Below, piece by piece: positions 1 through 11,345 of a DNA stretch of 64,000 bases. The stretch is from Lingula anatina (taxonomy: Eukaryota; Brachiopoda; Lingulata; Lingulida; Lingulidae). The notes beneath the pieces were generated by a model. The model had not been told where the DNA came from, did no database searches, and saw only the letters and a list, made by a program, of their open reading frames with translations. The DNA is taken from assembly GCF_001039355.2 (NCBI RefSeq), contig NW_019775551.1, positions 16,987 through 80,986 of the forward strand, written 5' to 3'. The position numbers and the translations under genes were made by a program. Positions within the stretch are counted from its first letter, which is position 1, and each line of letters starts with the position of its first letter.

Positions 1-475
1 ACCATGCCAATGCAATACCATCTATACCGAAACGATTTTTTAGTCTGTTGAACAAAATTTCGTGGTTTATTGTGTCAAAGGCTGCAGACAAATCAAGTAA
101 TAATAAGACCACTTGTTTCTGATCATTAAGTGCCAGAAGAATATCATTGTGCACCTTGAGCAGCGCTGTTTCAGTGCTATGATGTGTTCTATATGCCGAT
201 TGAACCTTTTCAAAAAATGGATGAGTATGCAGATAGTCAGTTAGCTGTGTCGCTACTAGGCGCTCCACTACTTTTGAAAGAAATGAGAGGTTTGAGATGG
301 GACGGTAGTTCTGCAGGTCATTAGGGTCTGGATTGCCTGTGGCCTTTTTTATGAGTGGTCTGATTAAAGCTTTCTGAAACACCCAGGGACTATGCCGCTT
401 TGAAGAGATGTGTTGAAAAGCTTTGTAATGGAAGGTAGTAATTCTTCTATGCATTCCTTTGTGAGGTTAGTTGGA
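1..475 (-). mobile_element. CR1/L2-like non-LTR retrotransposon reverse transcriptase fragment
   Basis: Read on the minus strand, this stretch encodes the central part of a LINE reverse transcriptase. In order it shows a block like NYRPISNLSFLSK, then AYRTHHSTETALLKVHND, then the palm motif DLSAAFDTINH with the first catalytic aspartate, then ILFNRLKNRFGI. This order is that of reverse transcriptases of the CR1/L2/Rex group. The fragment runs off the left edge of the window, so the catalytic YxDD box is not visible. No start codon or 3' tail is seen here. It is a partial copy; the frame looks open over most of the stretch but shifts near 390-475. Family assignment is from motif recognition only. 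Confidence 0.85.
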
Positions 476-719
476 AGGATCTAGATCCTGTTCTCGTTTG
501 ATCTAGTTCCTTTTGATCTTTGGGTGACAAATGGGACGCGATAGTGGTGGTCTTCTCAGTTGAGATCTTACGTCATCCCAAAATATATTATGGTCCATCA
601 TCCAATACATCATTACTGCAGTCTACACCAATAAAGGGAGCATTCGGGGCTACAGCAGCAAAAGAGTTACTGGGTCGTTGGCCTCGGTAGGGTTAAGGGC
701 CACTGACGTCCACACCAAT

Positions 720-1000
720 GGAGTACTCTACGTCCATAATCAATGACACCATCATTTCTGTTTAAAGCGTCACTGCCTAGGATCATAGTCCACTTAGTCA
801 GTAACAAGTACTGTCACAACTGCAGCTCCACCCACCTTCATTTGTGTTTTTCCAATGATGAGAACTCCTTGTCCAGTGACACTACGCACCGGACGGTTGA
901 TCAATCATGGTCTGTTTTTCCTTGCGCAAATGTCTGTAGTGCATTGCACTTCATCCTGGCTATAGTGACATCTATAGCCATACGGGGGTCACGCACATGG
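720..1000 (-). pseudogene. Decayed retropepsin region of a gypsy-like LTR retrotransposon
   Basis: On the minus strand, downstream of the gag zinc knuckle, broken frames contain a stretch like VGGAAVVTVLVTD followed in another frame by LILGSDALNRNDGVIDYG. The ILGxDxL...xxIDY pattern is the usual C-terminal part of aspartic proteases of Ty3/gypsy-like elements. Stop codons and at least one frameshift separate the pieces, so no active protease is encoded. Its position directly after gag fits the standard gag-pro order. Confidence 0.5.
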
Positions 1001-1021
1001 CTCTTGCGCCAGCTAGTTTTT

Positions 1022-1977
1022 TTAACTCTGGTATCTTTTCTCCTGCGCTTTCAACTGGTAACACCCTTTCCTCATGTGTCCCAGTTTACCGCAGTGGGAG
1101 CAGAGTGGTTTTCCATCTTCAGCCCAACCACTGGCTTTCTGACCTCTGTGTAGGGGTTCTAAACGTCGGGGTTGGGGTGTGCATGGTAGGACTGGTCTCG
1201 CCTGAAAATTTGCTACTTCGCACATTAATATCTTGTTCTGGGCCTCCAGCCTGTTAATGGGGTTCTCCACTGTATTTGCAGCGACCTCCATTGGTTCCTC
1301 TTGACGCGCCTCTGCTCTGTTGACGTTTTCATACAGCTGAGCACCTACTTCAGCGTTGTCCACAAAAACTAGTGCCTCGTTAAGGGTTCATGGTCTGGCG
1401 TCGGCTACGAGCTTCCTCGTCTTATGCCTGTCCGCTAAGCCTCTGGCGTATGCTATCACCAGCTGTCTCTCAGCATCCTCTGAAGGGGGCATGGGGTAAG
1501 CCTTCCGGGCCAAGTCTCGGAAACGACGGCTGTACGATGCGCAGTTTTCATACGAACTTGTTTTATTTGTTCAATTTCCGTGCGCAAACATGCCGCCTCA
1601 TCAGGAGACAAAAACGATCTTCAAATGTAGTTTCTTAGCGTCAGCCAGTCCGTCCCATAGTAATCATTTTGTAACCGTAAACAGTAGTCTATTTCGACCG
1701 CTAACGGACCACGACTGGTTTTAAGCGCCAGTCGTGTTGCGCAGTTGGTAATTCTAGCCTCACCTTGTCCAATGAGCTGTTCTAGTTGATCCAACCACTC
1801 CCGGGTCTCCGAGGAGACCGAACCATCACAGGGGTTGCAAAGGGACGCTAAGTCATTAAGATCATTTCTCTCAGCCTCTTCTGCCCCTCGCTGCTGATTC
1901 CTGTTGTCTTGATCCCTCTGTTGATCATTCAATACCCGCACGTGGTCAATCAGGGACTGGAACTGTTCCTGGCTCAT
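1022..1977 (-). pseudogene. gag of a gypsy-like LTR retrotransposon (broken)
   Basis: Two open segments on the minus strand, 1977-1621 and 1363-1022, look like the two ends of one gag. The first begins MSQEQFQSLIDHV near the expected leader and has a Q/R/N-rich then WLDQLEQLIGQGEARI-type helical region. The second ends in a CCHC zinc knuckle, CSHCGKLGHMRKGC (C-x2-C-x4-H-x4-C), which binds RNA in nucleocapsid proteins. The ~250 bases between them are not open in one frame, so the gene is interrupted. A primer-binding-site-like sequence and an LTR end lie just upstream, at 2031-2051, supporting an LTR element read leftwards. Confidence 0.75.
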
Positions 1978-2030
1978 TTTCTTTTACTCGAAGTGAATCA
2001 TCTCGTTGGGGAATTTTCTTCTTGGAAAAG

Positions 2031-2048
2031 TCCTGGCTCAGCTTGCCA
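2031..2048 (-). promoter_or_regulatory. Probable primer-binding site of the LTR retrotransposon
   Basis: The plus strand reads TCCTGGCTCAGCTTGCCA, which has the form of a tRNA 3' end: part of a T-loop, a T-stem half, an acceptor half and the CCA end. On the minus strand this is TGG..., the usual start of a primer-binding site, two bases after an LTR-like end at 2051 and 54 bases before the gag start at 1977. The exact tRNA is not identified. Confidence 0.55.
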
Positions 2049-2050
2049 AT

Positions 2051-2100
2051 TGTAAAGTTTAACCTTACAAGCCTTATAATATATAATTTTTATTCAGTTT
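2051..2100 (-). repeat. 3' end (R-U5 region) of an LTR, outer boundary unknown
   Basis: On the minus strand an AATAAA polyadenylation signal (plus-strand TTTATT at 2087-2092) is followed by ~35 bases ending in ...TTTACA, immediately before the primer-binding site. This is the arrangement at the end of a 5' LTR. The other boundary of the LTR could not be found; it may extend several hundred bases to the right, through the (TAA)n-rich stretch at 2129-2162. Confidence 0.45.
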
Positions 2101-2162
2101 TTCAAGGCCTCCGGCCCATAGTACATAATAGTAATAATAATAATAAAAACAATAATAATAAT

Positions 2163-4980
2163 AGTGAAGTCCTTGACAAGTATTAAGGATTATTCAGTTT
2201 TGTCAGTGAACCAAAATTTCTTTTCTTAATTTAAAAGCATTAAATATATAAGCAGCTAGACTAGAGATTAAATTTGTGTTTTTTGTGGTCATTAATCTTA
2301 AAAAACTTTCTTTAGTAGGGTTATTCACTTGCAGATATTTTTCTCTTAATTCTGTATATGCTACACATGTCATTAAAAATGGTATTCGTCTTCAACATCA
2401 TAAATATTGTGTTTTTTACAGATTAAACAGAGTCTATTGCATCTTTCTATGCCTCTCCATCTACCACTCTCAATATTTAACAGGTGATTTGCGCATCTGA
2501 ATCTTGCTAGTGAGGTTCTGTGTTTAACATTTTTGACGCCTAATAAGTAGCACTCCAGTGTTAACGTAGTCTTAAATAATGAATGAGTATCCAGTTTGCT
2601 GCTCCTACATATGTCACTGTGCCATATTTGGCCAGCATTATCTACTAATCTTTCTCTGAAAACTTAAATAAATAAAACAGAATTTCCCACACCCTTAGCC
2701 TCCCAGACATATCCAAATCCATATCTGTATAACAGCGTTTTAACATCTGTGGCCCAAGTGTGCCTTCCACTTGAATCTAATTTAAATAGCATATCATATA
2801 CACCTTACAATACGCAACAGAACGCAAGATTAACAAGTCCTGCAGCACGGTGTTGATTTGGCCCGGTCTTTTAATAGTAACAAGATGATCACTTGAGTAC
2901 CGTGTAGCTATTTAGTCCCCGGTCACTTTAATAGCACACGCACGGCGAACGTGCGTGTGCCCCCGACAGTGTTAATGATAGGGGGATTACGATAGACAGC
3001 GCAAGTCGTTCACAGCGGGAGTCACTATCGCCGCTGTTAGGCCGGTAATTTAGTCTTTAACTTGACTAAACATGTTTCGCTTTGTAACTTGCGTCCTTCA
3101 GTCTTGCTGTTGCGGAAGCGCCGGCGAGAAATATCTCCACCTTGCCGATATTTATCCCGACTCCCGACTTGAAAAGTAAAATTGGTTTTGATTTTATCAA
3201 AGTCTTATTGTATCAGAAAACCTGCATATTTTCATACGTTAAGAGAATTATAGAAACTGTAAAAAAGCTACTCGTACATCAGGGATAGAAAACAAGACCT
3301 TGCAGCACTATAATCTATTACTCATCACCAGAAGTTCCTGTTTCACTTTTTTCTCCCAAATTACAAAGTCTGGTGACAACTGAAAGGTTTTAGCCATTAT
3401 ACCTCAGGGCAGTGAGAGAGTTGATTAAAAGTAATAAAATTATATATTTTGAAGAATTTTCCTAGCCTTCGGCAATTTCCGCAAAGCTTCGGCATGCGCG
3501 GCAATACAGATCTGTGTAATAGTACTGGTCATAAGTGGACAACTAATAACCCCTAATTAAGCCCGGGTTACGCACTGCTGTGTTAACTCCTTGCTGGGGA
3601 GCGGTAGCGGCCTCCTACTGCTGTTAGTAATCACGCATTGTCTTCTAACTTGCGGCTTAGTTGACTCCTTGCTGGGAAGGGCTAGCGGCCTCCTACTGCT
3701 GTGCGTAACACACATTGTCTTCTAACATGCGGCTACACGTCGGTTGCATTGTATTAATAAAGTAATACCTATTCATAAGGAAGGGGGCGGATGGTAATCT
3801 GACGAGTATTAAATCAGTTATCGATTAAACGCGTACCAGTAGTCTTGTTTTTTATTGGCTATACGGTAGTTACACTTTTATTACTACATCAGTCTTGTCT
3901 TGGTGATGAAATCCAGCACCTAACGATACTACAATAGTGCTGCTTATTCAGAGAGCTTCAATACTATGAGATAGCATGAATAGAAGAATGTATGAATGAA
4001 GAGAAGACTACTAGCTAAGGGAAAATCCCTGCTTTATATATACTTAGTAGTTAAGAGAACTTATCATTGTCATGCAAAGGCTATTAATGGGACAAATGGA
4101 CCGAGGTTGGAACCCCAGGCCGGACTCATCCGAGTCACAGACATTGGGAGGGGAACACCGGGTTAGGTCACTTAAAGGGGTATTTCTGTGCCATCCTCTC
4201 ATTAGCGTTATGGTTGATTGGTGGTCAACATTCATTTATCAGCCAAATGATTTTCTAATTAGTGCCTAAAGCACGTACTTGTCTAAAGGGCTGAATAAAT
4301 GGAAATCATTAAAATTTTAATTTTGCCAAAAAGGAAATGGTCTCTCTTAATGATTTGGTCAATGCACATTTGAATGAAATACTAGTGTGGTTTTCTGGAT
4401 TACCGAAAATGTTGCGTAATGTTTCAGATCAAGGAGGCACATACTTTACAGGCTGTTATACTTACTGCTTTCTTGGTGACCTCCATTAAAGCTGCCTTTT
4501 GTTGGACCATTTCTTCGTATGTTCTTCACCGACAACCTGCTCATCAACTCTGTCTGTTGCATCCATCTAGTAAATCAAATATGCATGTTAAAAATACATC
4601 TCATACCTCATTTGGCATGTTAAATGCTTTAGAGGTGATAAAATAGCAAATCTTGGGTCTCTAATTGTTGGAGTAACTTAAACTAACCATGTTAAACTAA
4701 ATAAAGTTATTTTTTGGAAGTAATTCAGAAATACAATTATTACTGACAAAGAAAACTCCAATTATAAAAAGTAATAAATGGCACTCAAATTGGCTTTTGG
4801 TTCTTAATGGAAATGTTTTTTCATGCAACTGATTTAGAATATACTAATTTAAAACTCATTTCAAGTGTCTCATGTCATGATACTTAGACTGGGGTTTTCC
4901 TCACTTACCAATCTTACCAATAATAATAATAATAATAATAAACACTTGATCTGGGTAGCATTACAACTTAATATGTAACT
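2163..4980. other. Non-coding stretch; probable LTR or repeat sequence with a 76-bp tandem duplication
   Basis: No gene is recognisable. Short open frames here lack family resemblance. GC content rises around 2930-3180 and 3480-3760. At 3582-3733 a ~76-bp unit is present twice in tandem. A (TAA)n run lies at about 4919-4941. Confidence 0.5.
3582..3733. repeat. Tandem duplication, two ~76-bp units
   Basis: Units 3582-3657 and 3659-3733 share ACTCCTTGCTGGG, TAGCGGCCTCCTACTGCTGT, the phrase CATTGTCTTCTAAC and TGCGGCT, with scattered substitutions. Duplicated enhancer-like units of this size occur in LTRs, but the host element was not identified. Confidence 0.8.
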
Positions 4981-4989
4981 AACCTCTTT

Positions 4990-5300
4990 CGGGGACCTTG
5001 GACTTCACCCAAACATTAAAAAAAAGGAGTGAATTTAGTCATGGCTTGCTTCTGTGTTCTTATGGTATATGCCACATCTCCTAAAAACTGGTCCCAGTTA
5101 TCCTGGTGGTCATTTACCAGTTTGCTGAGTCGTGCTTTGAGAGTTTGGTTGGTCCTCTCATCCAATCCATTCGCTTGTGGGTGGTAAGCACTGGTCACTG
5201 AATGACTTATGTTTAAGGCCTTGCATATCTCCATATTGATGGCTGCAACAAACTCTCATCCCTGATCCGATAGCAAGCGTTTTGGGGCACCCCACTTTAA
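4990..5300 (-). pseudogene. Integrase core fragment of a gypsy-like retroelement
   Basis: The minus strand reads RLLSDQG, a stop, EFVAAIN, then MEICKALNISHSVTSAYHPQ and onward to ANGLDERTNQTLKARLSKL and DNWDQFLGDVAYTIRTQ. The SDQGxEF block and the AYHPQxNGLxERxNQTLK block carry the second D and the E of the DDE integrase core. The N-terminal zinc finger and the first D are absent, and one in-frame stop lies in the SDQG block. It sits upstream of the gag fragment in reading direction, so it belongs to a different element copy. Ends are approximate. Confidence 0.8.
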
Positions 5301-6660
5301 ATATAAAAAGTCAAACCATGGTGAAAAAATCTGTAGTATGTCTATTCCTCAACCATACTAAAACTTACAGGTTTGTTCACTGCCAACAAACAAAAAGCAA
5401 CCCCTTAGCTGTGCAACAAATGCAATATCTAGTAGTCTCAGTGTTCAAGATGTAACAGGCTGATTTCCAAATTGAAAAATACTCAGCAGAAAGTAAGTCA
5501 AAGTAGTGCAGTTTATGAAAAATCCATTTGTTGAGTTTTATTATAAGGCTGAAAAGCATGCTTATTTATTTAATAACTAATTTGACATTTAACATTCTTT
5601 GACCGAAAGAATATGTTAAATAAAAACACGTTTGACATGCAAACAACAAATGAGCAACTTCTCTCTAAAATGTACTTAATCTGCATCATCCATCCACACA
5701 ACACCTGATACAAACACAAGAAACAGGGTTTGAAATCTGATCAAGACCACCTTTATTTTATGTCAAACAGTATTATGACAAAAAACTTTAAAAGTATTTA
5801 AGAAATAGGTGTGTTCCTTTGAAAATTAAATGAAGCCAAACAATAAAAGATAAACATCCAAAACTGCTCCTAAGGAGCTTAACTTGCAAGTCAAAAAAAA
5901 TTTAAAAAAAAAAAAAATCGATCAAATATCCAAAAGGGGTGCTCTACTGGAGCTTTATTGTAAGCAAAAAGAGTTAAGGTTTTTGTTTTTCTAAAATGAA
6001 CGAAATAAGGGCTGACATTCAGTATCAAATGCTTGTTAGGTTCTGGACAATAAGAGCAGAATTTAATTAAATAAAGCTAATGATTCAGAATCAATCAATC
6101 TATTTATTAAATATGGATGACAAATAGAATCGAAAACCTTACTCCCTCTTTCTTAGGAAGGGGAAGGCACCTGAACATCCTTTATTAGAGAAATTTGGAA
6201 AAAGCAAAAGAAAAAAAAGCTCTTCTAGTAGTTCCAATTTTTCATGGCCCAGATTTTTTGGTCAGCCCTTGTTAGTGAACTGAAAGTCAAGAAGTGCTAT
6301 ACATGCTAATACATACAATAAGCCTAAGTAAGCTATTAGCAACATATATATGCACAGTTATTGATTATACAGTGCAATTTAAAGTTGGTTCTGACCAAAG
6401 TCCAATACGGACAGTGGAAATATGAGAGTGATCAATTATCATATCAAAAATATCATGTAAACAACATTTTTAAATATACAATACAAAAAATTGAGTTCAA
6501 ATTATACTAAAACTAAGCTAAATGTAGACAATTATTGTACACAATATTTACATGTCACAAGAAATATCTGAGCCATGGTTTTATGATTTCTGCCCATACT
6601 TCTTCAAAACCCACTTAACGTGTACGGGTGTCAACTATTTAAGAGAGAAAATTAAGCCAT
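5301..6660. other. AT-rich non-coding stretch
   Basis: No coding or structural feature is recognised. There is a poly(A)-rich run near 5896-5920 and TTTATT/AATAAA motifs in both directions; part of this may be 3' flank of the RecQ-like gene, which is read from the right. Confidence 0.4.
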
Positions 6661-6666
6661 TTTCTC

Positions 6667-9297
6667 TCATCTTACATGCATGTCCAATCTAGCTAGAATA
6701 TGTCTACATAAAATCAATGCGACTGCATACTCGTCTAGGAGGTCTGCAAAGGAGTTCTCCTCCTCCTCCTCTTCCTGATTGAAAACTGACTGCAATACTA
6801 AGTCATCTATATCTTCTAAAAATATCATTATCAATTGTGGGCACCGGTAATTCCTCCCTGAACACTTCATTTAAAACAGACAATTTCTATAGCTACAAGA
6901 GGGTGTATAACACTCAAGTTTGTGATTACATAATCATAACTATCAATTTATCTGGTACTTGCAATAATTTCAAGTAAATCCGGAAAGAAATTTATGCCTA
7001 AAACATTTAAATGCCTACACTTGTCTTGAGATTCCCTCAGACAATCTACCATCACTTTTAAGTCTCCATTTGATGGCTCTCTCACTGCTGTGTGAGGATC
7101 GGGCACATGAGGCGCATGACTTGCTGCCTCTGGTTCCATGCTGCTACTCTTCCCTTTCTCTAAACAAATGTCACAGCATCTATGGTCACCTTCATTTACC
7201 TCTCCAAATTCTTTGAACAGTTGTTTTTTTCTACATTGTTCTTTGCCTCTTACAAAATCCTTCATCTCTCTCTGTACCTAACAAATGACGTGCACAGTAG
7301 TACAGTAGTGCTTGTGCCTCTTTCCCATCTCTACCTGCGCGTCCAATTTCCTGTATATAGGAGTCGATGGCACACCATAGTGAATCACTGTTGAAATGTT
7401 GGGAACATTTATTCCCATGCCTAGTGCATTTGTACAGATAACAACTCTGAAGTGACCACTATCCGTTGTCACGTCCTTTAACACATTTTCTTTTCTTTTG
7501 TCATCTGTATTATGATGGTACAGGGCAAACAGGCGATTACTGGATAGTTTTGAAGTGTCAACTACATATGATCTCTCTCCCAGCAGGTTCAAAAAATGTT
7601 CATATACACTTACTGCATCCTTAACTGCACGGCAATCAACAATGTCCTCTTCATGTTAAGTCTCTCTTCTCCCAACTGCTCCACAAGCCAGTCTAAGTCT
7701 TGCACCCCTTGTGCTTTCTTAACACCTATAAATATGTTCTCTCTTTTTGGAGACCTGAAATAAAGATATATACAAAATGTGTGCAATAATAATAAGAAAT
7801 AAAAAAAAAATTGCTTAAATATTCTTGTAGGAATTAAAAATCTTGAAATGTGTGGGGAGTATGGTAAATTGCTTTTGTGTTTGTGGAAATTTAATTTGGT
7901 GCCAAAATCCAGCCATACGTCTCAGTCCTTTGCTTTTATATAGAAAAAATTCAACATAACCTATAAATATGTTTTGTGATGCAAATGAAAATAGCAAAAT
8001 ACACCCTATTGTGCACTGAATGTAGTATGCAAATGTATTTATGAGTATTTATTATTATTATAAATCCTTTATTATCATTATAATTATAATCATTTTGTGC
8101 TGTATAAAGGTCCATACAATTGAGTGGTCCTTTAAATCACTAAGCTGTTTATAAAACAAATCTTACACTTACACTTAAACATTAATTAATTGTCTGCACT
8201 TCAAAAAGTGAATTTACCTGATAATATAGTGTGGCTTCCTTAATAGCAGTGTCTGTGTAATCTTCTTTCTCGTCTTCTTGTTAGCTGTGGCTGTCAGAGC
8301 CAAGAAGGGAATGTCCTTTCTTACTAGAGCCCTCAATTCTCTGAGCTGTGAAAAAGCTCCCCTAAAAGCTTTCTTGTGCTTCTGGTTCAACCCCCTGAAA
8401 TGTACAAAAAATTAAGTTTAGTATCACTGAACCAAGATAACAAAACTAAAATAAAGATGTAAGCATCCCTTAAATGCAATGAAGGAGCATGTTTTTTATA
8501 ATTAAAGAGTCTTTTATCACTTTATTGATTATATTTTATTTTAGTAACTTGTGATCTTGTTTTGCTGGCTCTTTTTTTAAAATTACTTACCAGAGCCACA
8601 ATAATGTCAAATACAGTAATTTTAAAATGAAACTGTCCTTTTTTTTAATTTTTTTATCAAACTTAATTAATTTTCGTGGAAATAATGAATTTTTCTAAAT
8701 AAAAGGTCTTCCTTTTTCTGCCATACATAGCTCTATAAATAACATAGCATATATGGCTTACCACTGTGGTATAACATGAGCTTCATCTGCAACCAGCAAA
8801 CAAATGTTGTTCCGAAATTCCTTGATGTTGAAGAGGTACCTGTACTTCCCCAGCCACGATTCTGGACTTGCCAATACAACATCGTACTTTCCAAGCTTTA
8901 GTTTCTGCAACTCGGGTTCTGTTAGCTCGTGCTCACTACTGAGGTATACTGAGTCAAGCCCCAGCTGGATCAACTCTTCTACCTGATCTTTCATCAACGA
9001 TATCAATGGCGATACGACTATCACTGATGCAGCCATTTCAATATCCGATGTTCCTACCTTCTTTTGTCTACATATTGGAAATAATTTTGGGACGATCTCA
9101 TATATCAAGCTTTTTCCATACCCTGTTGGTAGCACCCCGAAAACATCCTCACCATTCAAGAGATGAACAAGAGCCTCTTTTTGTTCATCTTTTAATTCTC
9201 CGATGGGCGCATTTTTCAGCAAACTGAGAGCCAAACGTACACTAGCATCGAACTCCGCGTCAGCCATATTTTCTTTGTTCTTTGTCTCGTATAGCAC
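6667..9297 (-). pseudogene. RecQ-family ATP-dependent DNA helicase gene, frameshifted
   Basis: RecQ proteins are superfamily-2 3'-5' DNA helicases. Exon 1 is 9297 (or 9267)-8762 and has motif 0 (LKDEQKEAL), Walker A (LPTGYGKSLIYE), motif Ia (VVSPLISLMKDQ) and the DEAH box VADEAHVIPQW. Exon 2 is 8394-8218, with motif III FLALTATA; both splices are GT-AG and join in frame through W and R codons. Exon 3 starts at 7756 and runs to about 6958: it holds VRKD-type motif IV/V sequence, GMGINVPNISTVIHYGVP, the motif-VI block QEIGRAGRDG and a zinc-binding end (EQCRKK...HRCCDIC). Exon 3 needs three frame changes, near 7630-7645, 7363 and 7265-7275, so QEIGRAGRDG lies out of frame. A further open segment at 6870-6667 with a run of seven glutamates may be the last exon. 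Either a decayed copy or a region with sequencing indels; I favour a pseudogene. Confidence 0.8.
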
Positions 9298-9660
9298 GAG
9301 ATGCCGCGAGATCGCAATGTCAAAGGCAGTTCAAGGCGGGACAGAGCTGTGACGTAAGACTCATGTGACTTCCAAATATGGAAGCGCCCCAGGCAGAATT
9401 TTGAAGAAGAACGCCCCCGAGTTGCCACTGTTCGCTAGAGCCTGGTATTGCTACTATGGGTTATATATGAAATCAAGATCGAGTTGGCAATACCGGAATC
9501 TAGAACCTAGGGTATCCAGACCACCTTCCAACTCATTTCCATTAATTATTGACATATATTAAAGGAGCAGCATTTGGAGGCTGAAATTTTTTATGTTTTA
9601 ATTTTCTTTTTAGTGTACATATTCAGAACCACTTAACAGATAATTTGAACAGAGCTTAGA
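9298..9660. other. Upstream flank of the RecQ-like gene
   Basis: This contains a TGACGTAA motif at 9350-9357, which resembles a CRE site, in GC-richer sequence next to the RecQ-like start. No TATA box is clear. The rest has no recognisable content. Confidence 0.35.
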
Positions 9661-9663
9661 CTA

Positions 9664-9975
9664 TATACCTATCAAATCCATTCCAATGAATTCCTTCACT
9701 TCTGTCACAGTGATGGGCTTAAATTCTGGGCTCTGCGTCTTGATCTAAGTCTGTTTCTGGCATTTGTCACAGGCCTGTATCTGGTAGACCGCTGGACCGA
9801 GTCCCTCAGCTGTGGATGCTACTGTGGAAGAGTAGGCTGGGCAGTAAATATTTCCCAGCTTATATATGTGCAGCTGGTGGCAAACTGCTCCTCTTTTTAG
9901 GAGTTCAAAAACAGGAGGGGGGGTAAGGTAAACCGTCGCTGACACCATGGCCGGAGAGATAATCAACCCAGGCAT
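9664..9975 (-). pseudogene. Integrase zinc-finger (HHCC) and core-start fragment of an LTR element
   Basis: The minus strand ends with ...VYQIQACDKCQKQT, a stop codon, then PEFKPITVTEVKEFIGMDLIGI. The CDKCQ motif followed ~25 residues later by a P-I-x-V-T...IGMDLIG block is the junction between the zinc-binding and catalytic domains of Ty3/gypsy and related integrases, where the D of GMDLIG is the first catalytic aspartate. The histidine half of the zinc finger is degraded. A stop separates the blocks, so it is inactive. Confidence 0.6.
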
Positions 9976-10375
9976 CTACATCTATGTCCTTCATTGGTGC
10001 CTGTGTCTTAAGCTCTGCTTCTGCTTTGTTGATAGCAGTTTCGATACGAAGGGTTTCCTTTCGTTGTTTAAGCCAAAATTCTTCCTCTTTAATTTTCTGC
10101 TTTTCTTTCACGGCCCTTGCTTCTTCTACTAAAACCCTCTTTTTTGCTGCAGCTCTAGGGGATCTGTAACTGTTGGCCATTGATGTTGAATGTTTACTAC
10201 AACAGGATATGGCATCATCTTCGTGGACAGAGAATTGGCTGATATATGAAGAGGAACGCCATTGAACTCGCCCAAATTTTCTTCTGCCTGATCCAAATAT
10301 GCCTCTGTGTTCTTTTTCCTCCTGGGTACTGAGCAAATTAAAGCACATGAAATGGGTCTCCCTGAAACAGTCCAT
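9905..10375 (-). pseudogene. Retrotransposon gag-like fragment (possibly BEL/Pao type)
   Basis: A 156-codon open frame. Residues ~68-122 form a highly charged helix (AAAKKRVLVEEARAVKEKQK, then KEEEFWLKQRKETLRIETAI and NKAEAELK) like the coiled coil at the start of gag-like proteins of BEL/Pao retrotransposons, where similar ARAAAKKAxLxxEAxxLKEKQ patterns precede the zinc knuckle. The downstream end overlaps the integrase fragment in another frame, which suggests a junction of two broken copies. The family call rests on pattern memory only; a host coiled-coil protein is possible. Confidence 0.4.
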
Positions 10376-10388
10376 GGAAACACAAAAG

Positions 10389-10692
10389 TTTTGAAAAAAC
10401 CTAAGTCACACATCATTCAAGTTTAATTATTTATTAGAAAATAAAATGCCTTGCTTCACAATGCACATTCCATGAAACCTAAAATATAATTACTTATAAC
10501 AGCATAAAATATATCAAATTACTTATTACAATCAAACTGTACATGTGCAAGAGAAAAAGCTGATAGACTTAGTCACCACTTGGCGACTATAAAATAAACT
10601 TACTACAGTACATTCCGTGTTACTTCAATTTTGAAAAAACCTTAGTCACACATCATGTAAGTTTAATTATTTATTAGAAAATAAAATACCTT
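10389..10692. repeat. Direct repeat, two 64-bp copies exactly 240 bp apart
   Basis: Copies at 10389-10452 and 10629-10692 share TTTTGAAAAAACC(T)TAGTCA, CACATCAT, then AAGTTTAATTATTTATTAG and AAAATAAAAT, with about four differences. The sequence between (10453-10628) looks unique. It may be a local duplication or two ends of a small insertion. Confidence 0.85.
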
Positions 10693-10985
10693 ATTAGAGA
10701 GAAGTTTCAAAGGATAAACTTGATAAACCTTAACAAATTTAAACCAATGCTAAACTAACTACAAATGGTAAAAGTTGTGACATTTTAACTTTAGCTGGTC
10801 TACTGCAGATTGTCAAATCTATGTGAAAGTAAGCCTTACATCTATTTGTCCTGATTGGATAAGCCTGTAAAACTATAAACATTATTGACATATGCTGTCA
10901 GCACATTAGAATAAACATATCTACCATAAAACACTTCTTTTGTTTTCCATCTGCCTATTTGCATGACTGCCCTTAGCAAAATTTA
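10693..10985. other. AT-rich non-coding stretch
   Basis: I see no gene, repeat or regulatory structure that I can support between the 64-bp repeat and the minisatellite. Confidence 0.3.
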
Positions 10986-10993
10986 AGACTTCT

Positions 10994-11345
10994 TGCAAAC
11001 AGTTGTGCAAATTTGCAGCAAATTTGCAAGAGAGAAGTCTTGCAAATATGCTGCAAACTCCCCAAAAACTTAATCAGCATGACAAAAAGGAATCTATCAC
11101 AGGTTTCTTGCAAATTTGCTGCAAACTCTCAAGAACCGTTCATGCGAATTTGCTGCAAACTCTCCACTACTGTTCTTGCGAATTTGCTGCAAATTCACTA
11201 GAGGTTCTTGCAAATTTGCTGCAAACCCTCCAGAACTGTTCTTGCAAATGTTCTTCAAACTCTCAAAAAATTATTCTCGCAAATTTGCTGCAAATTTGCC
11301 GCAAACTCTCCAGAACTGTTCTTGCAAATTTCCAGAAACTCAAAA
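10994..11345. repeat. 34-bp minisatellite built on TTGCAAATTTGCTGCAAAC
   Basis: A unit of about 34 bp (CTTGCAAATTTGCTGCAAAC, then TCTCCAGAACTGTT) recurs with starts at 11109, 11143, 11177, 11209, 11243, 11278 and 11323, and in more degraded form from 10994. The last interval is 45 bp because GCAAATTT is doubled. The core GCAAATTTGC is itself palindromic. The array gives overlapping open frames of low complexity (repeated CKFAAN-type words) that should not be taken as genes. Confidence 0.9.

Noticed and set aside
3000-3180. GC-rich stretch considered as tRNA or promoter
   Set aside because: No A/B-box pair and no cloverleaf could be drawn.
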